A model generated the notes under the pieces. The model did no database searches and was not told where the DNA came from. It saw only the letters and a list, made by a program, of their open reading frames with translations. The translations under genes were made by a program, and so were the position numbers. Below are positions 38,174 to 48,486 of a stretch of 64,000 nt of DNA, one piece after another (position 1 is the first letter of the stretch; the number at the start of each line of letters is the position of its first letter). The stretch comes from Eutrophomonas brisbanensis (GTDB taxonomy: Bacteria; Pseudomonadota; Gammaproteobacteria; Burkholderiales; Eutrophovitaceae). The DNA is taken from positions 62,001 through 126,000 of the forward strand of contig JAYQIQ010000004.1 of the NCBI GenBank assembly GCA_038141705.1, written 5' to 3'.

Positions 38174-39850
38174 CTAGAAAAGGCCGATTACTTTTCCATC
38201 GGCATCAAGACTAATTTTATTCGCGGCTGGCACCTTCGGTAACCCAGGCATCGTCATGATGTCCCCACAGATCGCCACAATGAATCCTGCACCCGCGGAA
38301 AGTCTTACTTCGCGAACCGTGAGCGTATGCCCAGAAGGCGCTCCTCGCAGAGTCGGATCACTCGAGAACGAATACTGCGTTTTTGCGATACACACTGGGA
38401 GCGCGCCATGCCCTTCTTTCTCAAGCTCATCAAGACGGGATTTTGCTTTGCTATCCAGTTTAATTCCTTCGGCGCCATAAACCTTCTTTGCAACGGATTC
38501 GATTTTCTGTGCAAGTGGCAAATTATCGGGATAGGCAAACTGCAACTCCGACTTTCCAGATTCGATAATTTCAACGACTTTATGTGCAAGTGCCTCAGCA
38601 CCCTTTCCTCCTTCCGCCCAGTGTTTTGCAACCACTACGGAAACTCCCAACGCTTCACATTTTTTCTGGAGGAGCTCAACTTCCTTTTCAGTGTCATTCG
38701 TGAAGTGATTAATCGAGACAACGCAAGAGAGACCAAAAACATTCTTGATATTTGTTACATGGCGCTCAAGGTTTGCAAACCCTTTGTCGAGCGCGTCAAG
38801 ATTTTCTTTGTTGAGTTCCGCAAGCTCCGCTCCACCATGAAACTTTAATGCGCGAATCGTCGCGACAATCACCACTGCGTCTGGACGGAGTCCTGACTTC
38901 CGACACTTGATGTCAAAAAACTTCTCAGCACCCAAGTCTGCTCCGAAACCGGCTTCAGTGATCACGTAGTCCGCGAGCTTCAATGAGGTCCTGGTTGCGA
39001 TCACAGAGTTACAGCCATGTGCGATATTCGCAAATGGCCCACCGTGGATGATCGCTGGATTATTTTCAAGAGTCTGAACAAGGTTTGGCTTGACTGCATC
39101 CTTTAAAAGCACCGCCATCGCACCGTGTGCCTCGAGCTCAGAGGCCAGTACCGGTTTTTTATCTCGCGGGTAAGCAACGACGATTTTACCGAGGCGAACT
39201 TTCAGGTCTTCCATAGAATCGGCGAGACAGAGAATCGCCATAATCTCGGAAGCGACCACGATATCGAAACCATCTTCTCGCGGATAACCGTTACCCGGCC
39301 CACCAAGGGAGACCACAATCGATCGAAGTGCACGATCGTTCATATCCAACACACGTCGCCAGGTGATCCTACGCACATCGATGCCCAACGCGTTTCCATG
39401 GTGGATATGGTTATCAAGCATGGCAGCAAGTAAGTTATTCGCTAACTGAATTGCATTGAAGTCGCCAGTAAAGTGAAGATTGATATCTTCCATCGGCACG
39501 ATCTGGGCAAAACCTCCCCCAGCCGCTCCACCTTTCATACCAAACACCGGACCCAAACTCGGTTCTCTCAAACAAATGAGTGCGTTTTTGCCGATACGGT
39601 TCATCGCGTCCCCGAGACCCACCGTCGTCGTCGTTTTTCCTTCGCCCGCGGGTGTTGGGCTAATTGCCGTTACTAGAATTAACTTACCGTCTGGCTTTCC
39701 TTTGAGACTTTCTACAAATTCATTCGTGAGCTTGGCCTTGTAGTGACCGTAGGGCTCCACCGACTCTTCTGGGATCCCCAGTCTGCCAGTTGCGATTTCG
39801 CTAATTCGCTTTAATTTCGCCTTTTGAGCGATTTCAATATCGGTTTGCAT
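38174..39850 (-). CDS. fhs: formate--tetrahydrofolate ligase
   Basis: Converts formate, ATP and tetrahydrofolate to 10-formyl-THF. 558 residues, the normal length. The P-loop is TPAGEGKTTTTVGLGDAMN; other landmarks are REPSLGPVFGMKGGAAGGGF, LHFTGDFNAI, and ITEAGFGADLGAEKFFDIKC. Intact. It is read together with the downstream GltD-like oxidoreductase (48 bp gap). Confidence 0.97.
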   Translation of the reverse strand: MQTDIEIAQKAKLKRISEIATGRLGIPEESVEPYGHYKAKLTNEFVESLKGKPDGKLILVTAISPTPAGEGKTTTTVGLGDAMNRIGKNALICLREPSLGPVFGMKGGAAGGGFAQIVPMEDINLHFTGDFNAIQLANNLLAAMLDNHIHHGNALGIDVRRITWRRVLDMNDRALRSIVVSLGGPGNGYPREDGFDIVVASEIMAILCLADSMEDLKVRLGKIVVAYPRDKKPVLASELEAHGAMAVLLKDAVKPNLVQTLENNPAIIHGGPFANIAHGCNSVIATRTSLKLADYVITEAGFGADLGAEKFFDIKCRKSGLRPDAVVIVATIRALKFHGGAELAELNKENLDALDKGFANLERHVTNIKNVFGLSCVVSINHFTNDTEKEVELLQKKCEALGVSVVVAKHWAEGGKGAEALAHKVVEIIESGKSELQFAYPDNLPLAQKIESVAKKVYGAEGIKLDSKAKSRLDELEKEGHGALPVCIAKTQYSFSSDPTLRGAPSGHTLTVREVRLSAGAGFIVAICGDIMTMPGLPKVPAANKISLDADGKVIGLF

Positions 39851-39904
39851 CTTCTAGTTTCTTTCCTAAATGGTTGTTACAAATAAATCTTTTAATACAA
39901 TTAT

Positions 39905-40739
39905 TTATCGTACTTTTTTAAACTTCAGCGTCATTCGGTCCGACTCTCCTATTGCAGCCATCCGAGCTTTATCCTCTTCCGCTACATTGCGTAAATTTGG
40001 CAACAAATTCCAAACTCCGCCGGGATAATCTTTGGTGTCTTTGGCGTTCGCATTAACTTCCGATGAATCAATCAATTGAAAACCTGCCTCTTCGGCAAGT
40101 GCCACCACATATTCAACAGTCATGTAACCGGACTTAATTTGATCCTCAAACGGTGTGCCCGGCTTCGCACGATGCTCAACGACGCCGAGGATTCCCACTA
40201 TCTTGAGCGCTCTTGCAAAACCATCAAACATCCACTCCGCTGTGTGTGCTTTCGCCCAGTTGTGGACATTACGGAAGGTGAGCACCATATCAACCGGTCC
40301 ATCTGGCGCAAACTCTGGATTGTTCGGATCGAAGTGAATCCATCGAGCTTTATCGTAGCTCGCAGGATCGGCGGCAAGTTTTTTAGCAAATCGCTCATCG
40401 ACCCCTACAAAGTAGGGATGAATCTCATCGTGAAGTTTGTAACTCGCCGGGTAGTAAACCCCATTGTCTTTTAATACTGGTGCGAGAATTTCTGTATACC
40501 AACCGCCACCAGGAGTGATCTCAACTACGGACTGATTTGCCTCAAGCCCAAAGAACAACAAGGTTTCTTTCGGATGACGAAATTGATCACGCTCTGCATA
40601 CGCTGGAGTACGCTGAGCCCCAGATAATCGCCTGATCGAGCTTTTCCGAGATAGACGCGGCATTCGCTGCATTTAATCCACTAATTAAAAAAAGAAATCC
40701 AAGAAAACTTAAGAATTTTTTACTACGAATAACCATCAT
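39905..40739 (-). CDS. secreted SAM-dependent methyltransferase-like protein (one frameshift)
   Basis: About 277 residues. From ATGs at 40736-40742 (GGAGG just upstream) the first frame encodes a signal peptide (FLSFLGFLFLISGLNAANAA). After one surplus base at about 40630-40640 the second frame continues with SGAQRTPAYAERDQFRHPKE, then the SAM-binding VVEITPGGGWYTEILAPVLK, VDMVLTFRNVHNW and GVVEHRAKPGTP. This is the COG4798 family of predicted methyltransferases with an export signal. Substrate is unknown. It lies between fhs and ureG. Confidence 0.82.
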
Positions 40740-40820
40740 CATTTTCCTCCAAATCGTTAACCCGATCTTACTACGCCTAGCGATGGGTTTCTTCTCAATT
40801 CGGAAAGAAAAATAAAACGC

Positions 40821-41433
40821 TTAGTTTTTCTTTTTGAGCATCCCCTGCCTGACAATAAAATCGATGATATGTGGAAGCGATTGACCAGCTTTCAAATTAC
40901 TGAAGACAAATGGCTTTTCTCCTCGCATTTTCTTCGCATCGCGATCCATAACCTCGAGGGAGGCGCCAACGATAGGCGCAAGATCAATTTTGTTGATTAC
41001 CAATAAATCGGACTTCGTAATCCCTGGCCCACCTTTACGCGGGATTTTGTCTCCAGCAGAAACATCGATGACATAGATGGTCAGATCCGAAAGCTCCGGT
41101 GAAAACGTAGCGGCTAAATTATCCCCTCCACTTTCTACAAACACGACGTCTAAATCAAATCGATCTGCCAGTCGCCCTACCGCCTCCAGATTAATCGATG
41201 CATCCTCTCGAATCGCCGTATGTGGACATCCGCCAGTTTCGACACCAATAATACGCTCTGGCTCTAATGCTCCATTACGCACTAAAAACTCTGCATCCTC
41301 TCGTGTAAATGTCGTTGGTCACGACTGCCACCTCAAAGTCATCACGCATTGCACGACAAAGCGATAAAGTGAGCGCCGTTTTACCAGAACCCACTGGGCC
41401 ACCAATTCCAACTCTCAAGGGTTGTGACGCCAT
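40821..41433 (-). CDS. ureG: urease accessory GTPase UreG (one frameshift)
   Basis: GTPase that drives nickel insertion into urease together with UreE, UreF and UreD. The first frame from 41433 has the P-loop VGIGGPVGSGKTALTLSL and VVTNDIYT; the second has RIIGVETGGCPHTAIREDAS with the nickel-binding CPH, then VFVESGGDNLAATFSPEL and VINKIDLAP. Two bases are missing (or one is extra) at about 41300; the family text TREDAEFLVRNG needs two restored. Last gene of the urt-ure operon. Confidence 0.95.
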
Positions 41434-41450
41434 TTGTTACTCCTATGAAA

Positions 41451-42152
41451 TTAAGATCTGAACAACCGTGAATACTGGGTCTCGTGTTGGCTACTCATAA
41501 TTGCCAAAACGGGACAAAAATTCGACCATTCCGACTCCTCGACTCCTAACGCGGTCTCCACGGCATCGGCCATTATCATGCTCAACGCACTTAAAATTTG
41601 TTGCCCTGCTGTTTGACCCAGAGGAATCGTTTTTATCGCAGCCATTACTTGGTTCTCCGCCCAAGACCACGCGTAACCAGCAAGCGCCTCGGATACATCT
41701 AATTTGAGTTCGTTTGCCATACACGCATATACCGTCGGGTAGCAGATATCAGAGATCTTCAAGAGCGACTCGATCGACGCTCCCTCTACCGATACATCAT
41801 TTTTCGCAATCGCAACGAGCGCATTCCCCATCGAGCGTGTCTCCGCGCGCAACTCCTGAGTTTCCCTGGTGATGAGATACTCTCGATTGAGATCAGAAAT
41901 TTTTTCGACATCCTTATTCGCCCATGCTCGCATCATCTCTTTAATAATTGGTAACTCAAAATACGAAAAACTGTTTCGTAAAATAGATTCAAGCCATTGC
42001 TGCGTGGTGTTTAAATCGAGAACAATATTTTTCTCAATCGCCGTCTCTAAACCTTGCGAGTAACTAAACGCTCCGACTGGCAAACTTGGACTTGCAAGAC
42101 GCATCATCCCAATCAGTCTTGGGAGTGAACGAACAGAGTAAGCGTTATCCAT
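41451..42152 (-). CDS. ureF: urease accessory protein UreF
   Basis: All-helical chaperone of 233 residues that couples UreG to the UreABC-UreD complex. MRLASPSLPVGAFSYSQGLE near the N-terminus, then RETQELRAETRSMGNAL and LAGYAWSWAENQVMAAIKTI are family signatures. I start at the ATG at 42152, eight bases inside the ureE stop region, which fits the tight packing; ATGs further upstream (42176, 42284) would overlap ureE extensively. Confidence 0.93.
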   Translation of the reverse strand: MDNAYSVRSLPRLIGMMRLASPSLPVGAFSYSQGLETAIEKNIVLDLNTTQQWLESILRNSFSYFELPIIKEMMRAWANKDVEKISDLNREYLITRETQELRAETRSMGNALVAIAKNDVSVEGASIESLLKISDICYPTVYACMANELKLDVSEALAGYAWSWAENQVMAAIKTIPLGQTAGQQILSALSMIMADAVETALGVEESEWSNFCPVLAIMSSQHETQYSRLFRS

Positions 42153-42645
42153 TCGCGTGATACCGCCCGAATTCATGAATGATTGGAGAATTATCTCGAT
42201 CGGATTTTTCTCCGTGCGTATGTCCCCCACCATAAGCACCGTGCTCTGGGTGAAACGGCGCGACTGTATCTTCTGCTTTCGCACCCAACCCTTCTACCAT
42301 TTGTTTTAACACCTCATCCCGAGCGATACGTAACCAGTTTTCACCAATCTGGATGGGAACATGGCGGTTACCCAAGTGGTAAGCCACGTGAACAAGCGAT
42401 AGAGCTCGATGCTGGGTAATATGAAGCAATGTCTCGTCAGCGGCACGAACCAATACCGCTCGACCATCTTCTGATAGCAATAAATCTCCGCCCTTCAAAA
42501 CCGTTCCACGTTCCAAAAAAATCCCCACCTCTTCACCACAAGTAGCGAACGTTCGAAATCGAGATTTCTTCCGCTCGTCAAACGGCAATAACAATTCCGC
42601 CACAGGGGTTTGATCATGATTACAGAATTTAGACACAATCAACAT
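42145..42645 (-). CDS. ureE: urease accessory nickel metallochaperone UreE
   Basis: 166 residues. The peptide-binding domain is at the N-terminus (LLPFDERKKSRFRT); the metal-binding domain has VAYHLGNRHVPIQIGENWLR with the conserved His. The C-terminal tail is His-rich (FHPEHGAYGGGHTHGEKSD) and should bind extra nickel. It follows ureC by 12 bp and overlaps ureF. Confidence 0.95.
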   Translation of the reverse strand: MLIVSKFCNHDQTPVAELLLPFDERKKSRFRTFATCGEEVGIFLERGTVLKGGDLLLSEDGRAVLVRAADETLLHITQHRALSLVHVAYHLGNRHVPIQIGENWLRIARDEVLKQMVEGLGAKAEDTVAPFHPEHGAYGGGHTHGEKSDRDNSPIIHEFGRYHANG

Positions 42646-42657
42646 AAGGATCCCGCG

Positions 42658-44365
42658 TTAAAACAAAAAGTATCGTTGTGCCATCGGCAACTCATAAGCA
42701 GGTTCGCAAATGAGTAATTCCCCATCAGCGCGCACTTGATAATTTTGCGGATCTACGTCAATACGAGGCTGATAATTGTTAAGTGCCATATCCCGCTTAC
42801 GTATCGAACGCGTATTCTTAACGGCCAAGAGATTTTTTTGTAAGCCTAGTTTTTTTCCGATATCCGCATCAAGCGCCGCTTGCGAAACAAACGTTACGGA
42901 TGACTCTGTGAGTGACTTACCATGCGCTCCAAACATGTACCGGTAATGCACCGGTTGAGGTGTTGGAATCGAAGCATTTGCATCCCCCATGAGAGAGGCG
43001 GCGATCACTCCACTTTTTAGAATCATGCTGGGCTTGACCCCGAAAAATGCCGGTCGCCAAAGCACAATATCAGCGATTTTTCCCTATCTCTATTGAACCC
43101 ACTTCATGCGCGATGCCGTGGGTGATGGCGGGGTTAATTGTGTACTTTGCTATATACCGCTTGGCTCGAAAGTTATCAATGCCACTTTTGTCACCACTTA
43201 ATGAGCCACGTTGAACTTTCATTTTGTGCGCAGTCTGCCACGTTCGGGTAATAACCTCCCCGACTCGTCCCATTGCCTGCGAGTCACTGGATATCATGCT
43301 GAAGGCTCCTAAGTCATGCAGAATATCTTCAGCAGCAATCGTCTCACGACGAATGCGCGATTCTGCGAACGCCACGTCCTCGGCAATACTGGAATCCAGA
43401 TGGTGACATACCATCAACATATCTAAGTGCTCATCAATCGTGTTGACAGTGTAAGGCCGTGTTGGGTTTGTTGATGACGGCAGCACATTGTCTTCACCAC
43501 ATGCTTTGATGATGTCTGGCGCATGACCACCTCCAGCACCTTCCGTGTGATAGGTATGAATGACACGTCCCTTGAAAGCTGCAATCGTATCTTCAACAAA
43601 ACCCGATTCATTCAATGTATCGGTATGGATTGCGACTTGCACGTCCATCTCTTCCGCTACTGACAAACATGCATCAATCGCAGCTGGTGTTGTTCCCCAA
43701 TCCTCATGAAGCTTTAGTCCAATGGCACCCGCGGCAACTTGCTCAGATAGCGGTTCTTTCAAACTCGCATTTCCTTTTCCTAAGAAACCCAAATTCATCG
43801 GGAACGCATCCGCTGCTTGCAACATTCGCGCGATGTGCCAAGGCCCAGGAGTACAGGTCGTTGCATTGGTCCCGGTCGCAGGACCCGTACCACCACCCAG
43901 CATCGTAGTGATACCAGACATTAATGCTTCTTCAATTTGTTGCGGACAAATGAAGTGAATATGTGCGTCAATCCCCCCTGCGGTGATAATCGATCCTTCA
44001 CCTGCAATAATCTCAGTCGCAGCACCGATAACAATATCGACCTTGGGTTGTATGTCGGGATTTCCAGCCTTGCCAATAGCACTAATACGCCCGCCTTTAA
44101 TTCCGATGTCAGCTTTATAAATTCCGGTGTAATCCAAAATTAACGCATTGGTAATCACTGTATCTGCGACTTCGGATGCGACCCGTTGGCCCTGACCCAT
44201 CCCATCCCGAATGACCTTTCCACCACCAAACTTAACTTCTTCTCCATAAACCGTGAAATCTTTTTCAACTTCGATCCATAAATCAGTATCTGCAAGACGA
44301 ACTCGGTCACCCACCGTAGGACCAAACATCTCAGCATAAGCCTGTTTATTCATTCTATTTGCCAT
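42658..44365 (-). CDS. ureC: urease alpha subunit (one frameshift)
   Basis: Catalytic subunit of about 568 residues carrying the di-nickel site; hydrolyses urea to ammonia and carbamate. Visible are DAHIHFICPQQIEEAL, the carbamylated Lys in GLKLHEDWGTTPAAID, HTDTLNESGFVEDT, HTYHTEGAGGGHAPDII and the flap Cys in LMVCHHLDSSI. The C-terminal part (LWRPAFFGVKPSMILKSG) is in another frame because of one extra A in a run of five at about 43080-43084. The ATG at 44365 overlaps the ureB stop (TGATG). Confidence 0.97.
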
Positions 44366-44670
44366 CACAAATCCCCCATGATCGCAGATCGAAATCCGTA
44401 AACTTTGCGATCACCACCATACTCGACCAACTCGACCGTACGCTGCTGGCCCGGTTCAAACCGTACGGCGGTTCCAGCAGCAATATTCAACCGAAAACCC
44501 CTCGCCTCATCACGATTAAACTTAAGCGCGGGATTGGTTTCAAAAAAGTGATAATGCGATCCAACTTGAATCGGTCGATCACCAGAATTTTTCACGGCCA
44601 CCATAATTGTCTTTCGCCCCTCGTTGATCTCAACTTCACCTGGCGCAGCCTGTATTTCACCTGGTCTCAT
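44365..44670 (-). CDS. ureB: urease beta subunit
   Basis: 101 residues. Starts MRPGEIQAAPGEVEINEGR and contains VKNSGDRPIQVGSHYHFFET and ALKFNRDEARGFRLNIAAGT, all diagnostic. A separate beta gene (not fused to gamma) is the normal proteobacterial arrangement. Ten bases after ureA; its stop overlaps ureC. Confidence 0.97.
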   Translation of the reverse strand: MRPGEIQAAPGEVEINEGRKTIMVAVKNSGDRPIQVGSHYHFFETNPALKFNRDEARGFRLNIAAGTAVRFEPGQQRTVELVEYGGDRKVYGFRSAIMGDL

Positions 44671-44679
44671 ATCGTCTCC

Positions 44680-44983
44680 TTAAGCGATCGGTTCATGTAC
44701 GGTCACAAGCTTCGTGCCGTCTGGGAATGTCGCTTCTACTTGAATTTCCGGAATCATTTCTGGAACCCCATCCATTACATCGGCACGTTTCAACAACGTA
44801 GTTCCAAAATTCATGAGCTCAGATACCGTCTTTCCTTCTCGAGCTCCCTTCCATGATTGCCGCAGAAATATAGGCAACCGCTTCTGGGTAATTAAGCTTT
44901 AAACCCTTCGCCATTCTTCGCTCTGCCAGTAAACTCGCAGTAAAGATGAGTAACTTGTCTTTTTCTCGCGGAGATAAATCCAT
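44680..44983 (-). CDS. ureA: urease gamma subunit (one frameshift)
   Basis: 100 residues. From the ATG at 44983 the first frame reads MDLSPREKDKLLIFTASLLA and NYPEAVAYISAAIMEG. After one extra G at about 44845-44849 the next frame gives AREGKTVSELM, the conserved DVMDGVPEMIPEIQVEATFP and the end TVHEPIA. Removing the surplus base gives a length divisible by three. Follows ureD by 24 bp. Confidence 0.95.
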
Positions 44984-45007
44984 GCCCTACCCTCTCTTAT
45001 TTCCGAA

Positions 45008-45847
45008 CTAGGTGTTCCAAATTCTTGGCGTTTGTGCCGGTCGCCCAAAATATTGTTGCCGCAGCGCCGACCACACTTGCGCAAGGATAGCGCGGCCATC
45101 TTCAACATGAGTCCCAACCCATCGAGCAATCAACACCTCATCAATCCAAGTGATACCAACCTCTTCGTGCTCCCTTGATAACGCTTTCACGATCTCTTGA
45201 GTCACGCTATTTTTGCTCAAACCAATTAGATACATCGCTCCGAACGAGCGATATGAGTTCAACAGTGCTTTATCGTGATTGAGGACCTCTGAAGTAATGA
45301 CCGCACGCTCTCCGAAAACTGGATAACTATTCTGTCGGATCTCTAAGCGTTGACTGAGTCTTCCGCTCACGAAAGGCTCATCGCCCGCCTCGCGACCAAG
45401 CGTTGTGAATTCCCATCCACAAAAGACCCCCGCCCCCTCGCAGTCAACAATAAATTGCGAATCCACATTAGCGCCATCAAAAATAATATTTTCCTGAGGC
45501 AACCACTCAGCAATTGCACCGGCAGCAACTTGAATTTGAATCGTTTGCTTCGCCGTACGACCGAAACCACAGTACCACTTGGCAGCCCCCGGAGTCGTGA
45601 GTTGAGCTCGCGCTCCACTCTCTACAAAGAACTCCATATCCAATTGATCACCACCTGCTATACCACCTGGAGGGTGAATGATGAGAACCTGACAAACATC
45701 GTTGCCCTCTGGATAGAGGGATTTTTGTACGACGAGTGGGCCGACGTGATGACGTTCTGACAAAAAACTTTTGCCCTCATAAACGCCAAAACGCAGCCGC
45801 AGCTGCGCTTCCCAAGAATTTAGCGCCGGGTTATCCAAAATATTCAT
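45008..45847 (-). CDS. ureD: urease accessory protein UreD
   Basis: 279 residues; scaffold that binds apo-urease and recruits UreF/UreG for nickel loading. Features are LIIHPPGGIAGGDQLDMEFF, TPGAAKWYCGFGRTAKQTI and WLPQENIIFDGANVDSQF, as in UreD/UreH. The start overlaps the urtE stop by four bases, joining the transporter and enzyme halves of the operon. Confidence 0.95.
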   Translation of the reverse strand: MNILDNPALNSWEAQLRLRFGVYEGKSFLSERHHVGPLVVQKSLYPEGNDVCQVLIIHPPGGIAGGDQLDMEFFVESGARAQLTTPGAAKWYCGFGRTAKQTIQIQVAAGAIAEWLPQENIIFDGANVDSQFIVDCEGAGVFCGWEFTTLGREAGDEPFVSGRLSQRLEIRQNSYPVFGERAVITSEVLNHDKALLNSYRSFGAMYLIGLSKNSVTQEIVKALSREHEEVGITWIDEVLIARWVGTHVEDGRAILAQVWSALRQQYFGRPAQTPRIWNT

Positions 45848-46542
45848 ACAGACAAATATTGCTGAACCTTATCGTCATCCATCGAACTTCCTAATCCTGA
45901 TTTTATTACCTCTCCACGCTGAAGAACAACATAGTGATCTGCAAGCTCTTTTGCGAAATCATAGTATTGCTCAACTAGGATAATCGCCATATCGCCCCGC
46001 TGCGCAAGTTTCCTAATCACTGCGCCAATATCTTTGATAATAGACGGCTGAATCCCCTCAGTCGGCTCGTCAAGAATAAGCACCTTGGGCGACATCGCCA
46101 AGGCCCGACCGATTGCCAATTGTTGTTGCTGGCCACCAGATAAATCTCCACCCCGCCTGTGAAGCATATCCCTTAGCACGGGAAACATCTCGAATATCTC
46201 GCTAGGAATATCTCCTAACGATCCACGTCTTTTAGTGGCTAAACCCATCAACAAATTTTCTCCCACAGTCAAGCGTGAAAAAATTTCTCGACCTTGGGGA
46301 ACGTACCCCATTCCAAGCCCAGCACGTTGATGCGACGATTTTTTAGAAATATTTCTTCCGTCTAGTAGGATCTCTCCATCCGTAATACCGATCGCACCCA
46401 TCAAACATTTTAGTAACGTCATTTTTCCAACACCATTTCTACCCAAAATCGTTGTGACCGCACCCAATGGAGCAGAAAAAGACACGTTACGTAGAGTATG
46501 ACTACTCCCGTAATACTGATTTACATTTGCGACCTCTAACAT
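45844..46542 (-). CDS. urtE: urea ABC transporter ATPase UrtE (altered Walker A)
   Basis: 232 residues, LivF-type ATPase. Signature LSGGQQQQLAIGRALAM, Walker B VLILDEPTEGIQPSII and the switch His are replaced or adjusted as usual for UrtE (VEQYYDFAKELADHY). The Walker A reads LGRNGVGKMTLLKC, with Met where Thr or Ser normally coordinates magnesium; an ACG-to-ATG change would explain it. This may cripple ATP hydrolysis or be a base error. Directly upstream of ureD. Confidence 0.93.
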   Translation of the reverse strand: MLEVANVNQYYGSSHTLRNVSFSAPLGAVTTILGRNGVGKMTLLKCLMGAIGITDGEILLDGRNISKKSSHQRAGLGMGYVPQGREIFSRLTVGENLLMGLATKRRGSLGDIPSEIFEMFPVLRDMLHRRGGDLSGGQQQQLAIGRALAMSPKVLILDEPTEGIQPSIIKDIGAVIRKLAQRGDMAIILVEQYYDFAKELADHYVVLQRGEVIKSGLGSSMDDDKVQQYLSV

Positions 46543-46549
46543 ATTTTTC

Positions 46550-47383
46550 CTAACGCCCTAAGTAAACTTCAATCACCCGTTCATCCGACTGAACCTCTCC
46601 CATCGATCCCTCCGCAAGAACCGAACCCTCATGAAGCACTGTGACAGTGGCTGCAATTTTGCTAATAAACTCCATATCGTGCTCAACCACAACTAACGAT
46701 CGATCACCCGAGAGAGATTGAAACAACTCCGCTGTTTTCATGGTCTCCTCATCGGTCATCCCCGCAACAGGCTCATCCAATAACAGTAGCTGTGGTTCTT
46801 GCATCAATAACATTCCGATTTCCAACCACTGTTTTTGCCCATGCGACAACAACCCCGCAAGTCTGTCACCTTCGTATACTAAGTTTGTGACTCGCATAGC
46901 ATCAACAATCTTTTCCAGCTGTTGCGCTGTGCGTTTTGCAAACAAACTGGCTGCAACACGTTTATCAAACTTCATTGCGAGCTCAAGATTTTCAAAAACC
47001 GTATGATTTTCAAACACAGTGGGCTTTTGAAACTTCCGGCCGATACCCGCATGGGCGATCTCGGGTTCAGTCAATCGACTCAGATCTATCGTTTGACCAA
47101 AAAATGCAGTTCCAGAGTCTGGCCGTGTTTTTCCTGTAATGACGTCCATCATCGTGGTCTTACCTGCACCGTTCGGTCCAATAATGCAACGTAGCTCACC
47201 CGATTCCACTGTTAGTGTCAACTCATTTAGCGCCTTAAAGCCATCAAAGCTAACGGTAATACCGTCTAAATAAAGAATTGGCCCGTGAGTAACATCAACT
47301 TGCTCACCGACTACACGTCCAATCGCCATCGAGCCGCTTAGGTTCAATGCTTCACTGTCTGCTGCGTTATTGGGTCTATCCAT
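46550..47383 (-). CDS. urtD: urea ABC transporter ATPase UrtD
   Basis: 277 residues, LivG-type. Walker A IIGPNGAGKTTMMDVITGKT is normal here; also GIGRKFQKPTVFENHTVFEN, the signature LLSHGQKQWLEIGMLLMQEP (LSHGQ variant typical of UrtD), Walker B LLLLDEPVAGMTDEE and VVVEHDMEFI. It has an N-terminal extension of about 30 residues. It starts one base before the urtC stop region ends (coupled). Confidence 0.96.
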   Translation of the reverse strand: MDRPNNAADSEALNLSGSMAIGRVVGEQVDVTHGPILYLDGITVSFDGFKALNELTLTVESGELRCIIGPNGAGKTTMMDVITGKTRPDSGTAFFGQTIDLSRLTEPEIAHAGIGRKFQKPTVFENHTVFENLELAMKFDKRVAASLFAKRTAQQLEKIVDAMRVTNLVYEGDRLAGLLSHGQKQWLEIGMLLMQEPQLLLLDEPVAGMTDEETMKTAELFQSLSGDRSLVVVEHDMEFISKIAATVTVLHEGSVLAEGSMGEVQSDERVIEVYLGR

Positions 47384-48486
47384 TTAGACGTGTCCTCTTA
47401 AGCTTTTGAGTTTTGCAAAAAGTCCGACGATTCCTTTCGGCATAAAGAGCGTCACTAAAATGAATAGAAGGCCGAGGAAAAATAGCCAGATGTCTGGGAA
47501 GTACTGGGTAAAGAAGCTTTTCGCGCCATTCACGGCACCCGCACCGAGAAGAGGACCGATTAAAGTGCCTCGTCCTCCAACCGCCACCCATACAGCAATT
47601 TCAATGGAGTTTGCGGGAGACATCTCGCTGGGATTAATAATTCCTACCTGTGGCACATAGAGCGCTCCGGCAATACCACAAAAAATTGCAGATAGCGTCC
47701 AAATAAATAGTTTGTATCCGATCGGGTTATATCCCGAGAACATTAATCGGGATTCCGAATCTCGAATCGCAGTGAGTACCCTTCCAAATTTGGATCGAAT
47801 AACAAATCGAGATAAGCCAATAGCAGCCATCAAGGTTAAAGCACTCAATGCAAATAAAGTCGCACGCATCGACGGATCTGTAATCGAATAACCCAAAATG
47901 CGCTTGAAATCAGTGAAACCATTGTTTCCGCCGAAACCTGTCTCATTACGGAAAAAAAGCAACATGAACGCGAATGTCAGCGCTTGAGTGATAATCGAGA
48001 AATAAACACCTTTAATCCTCGAGCGGAATGCAAAAAATCCAAAAACGAAAGCTAAGATTCCTGGGACTAGGATAACCAATGCGATTGCCCATAGAAAACT
48101 ATCGGTTCCCAACCAATGTAGTGGATACTCCTTCCAATCCAAAAACACCATGAAGTCTGGGAGATCGCTTTGGTACTGGCCATCACGACCAATTTGCCGC
48201 ATCAAATACATCCCAAATGCGTAGCCCCTAGCGCAAAGAACAAACCGTGCCCGAGTGAAAGTATCCCCGCATAGCCCCAGATCAAATTCATTGCGACAGC
48301 CACAATGCAATAACACATAATTTTCCCAATGAGGGTGACTGTATACGATGAAATATGCAGGCTATCTCCCTCAGGAACGAATACCGATAAGTAAGGCACG
48401 ATGATGAGCGATGAAATCGCAAACAATATAAGCGCCGCCCATCCTACTTTTGAGAAGAAGTTTTCCTGTTTTGGTATGTAAGACAT
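47384..48486 (-). CDS. urtC: urea ABC transporter permease UrtC (one frameshift)
   Basis: About 367 residues, LivM-type permease with eight to ten helices. The first frame from 48486 ends in MNLIWGYAGILSLGHGLFFA; after one missing base at about 48225 the next frame continues AYAFGMYLMRQIG, then FFRNETGFGGNNGFTDFK, SRLMFSGYNPIGYKLFIW and GRGTLIGPLLGAGAVNGAK. The start shares one base with the urtB stop. Confidence 0.94.
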
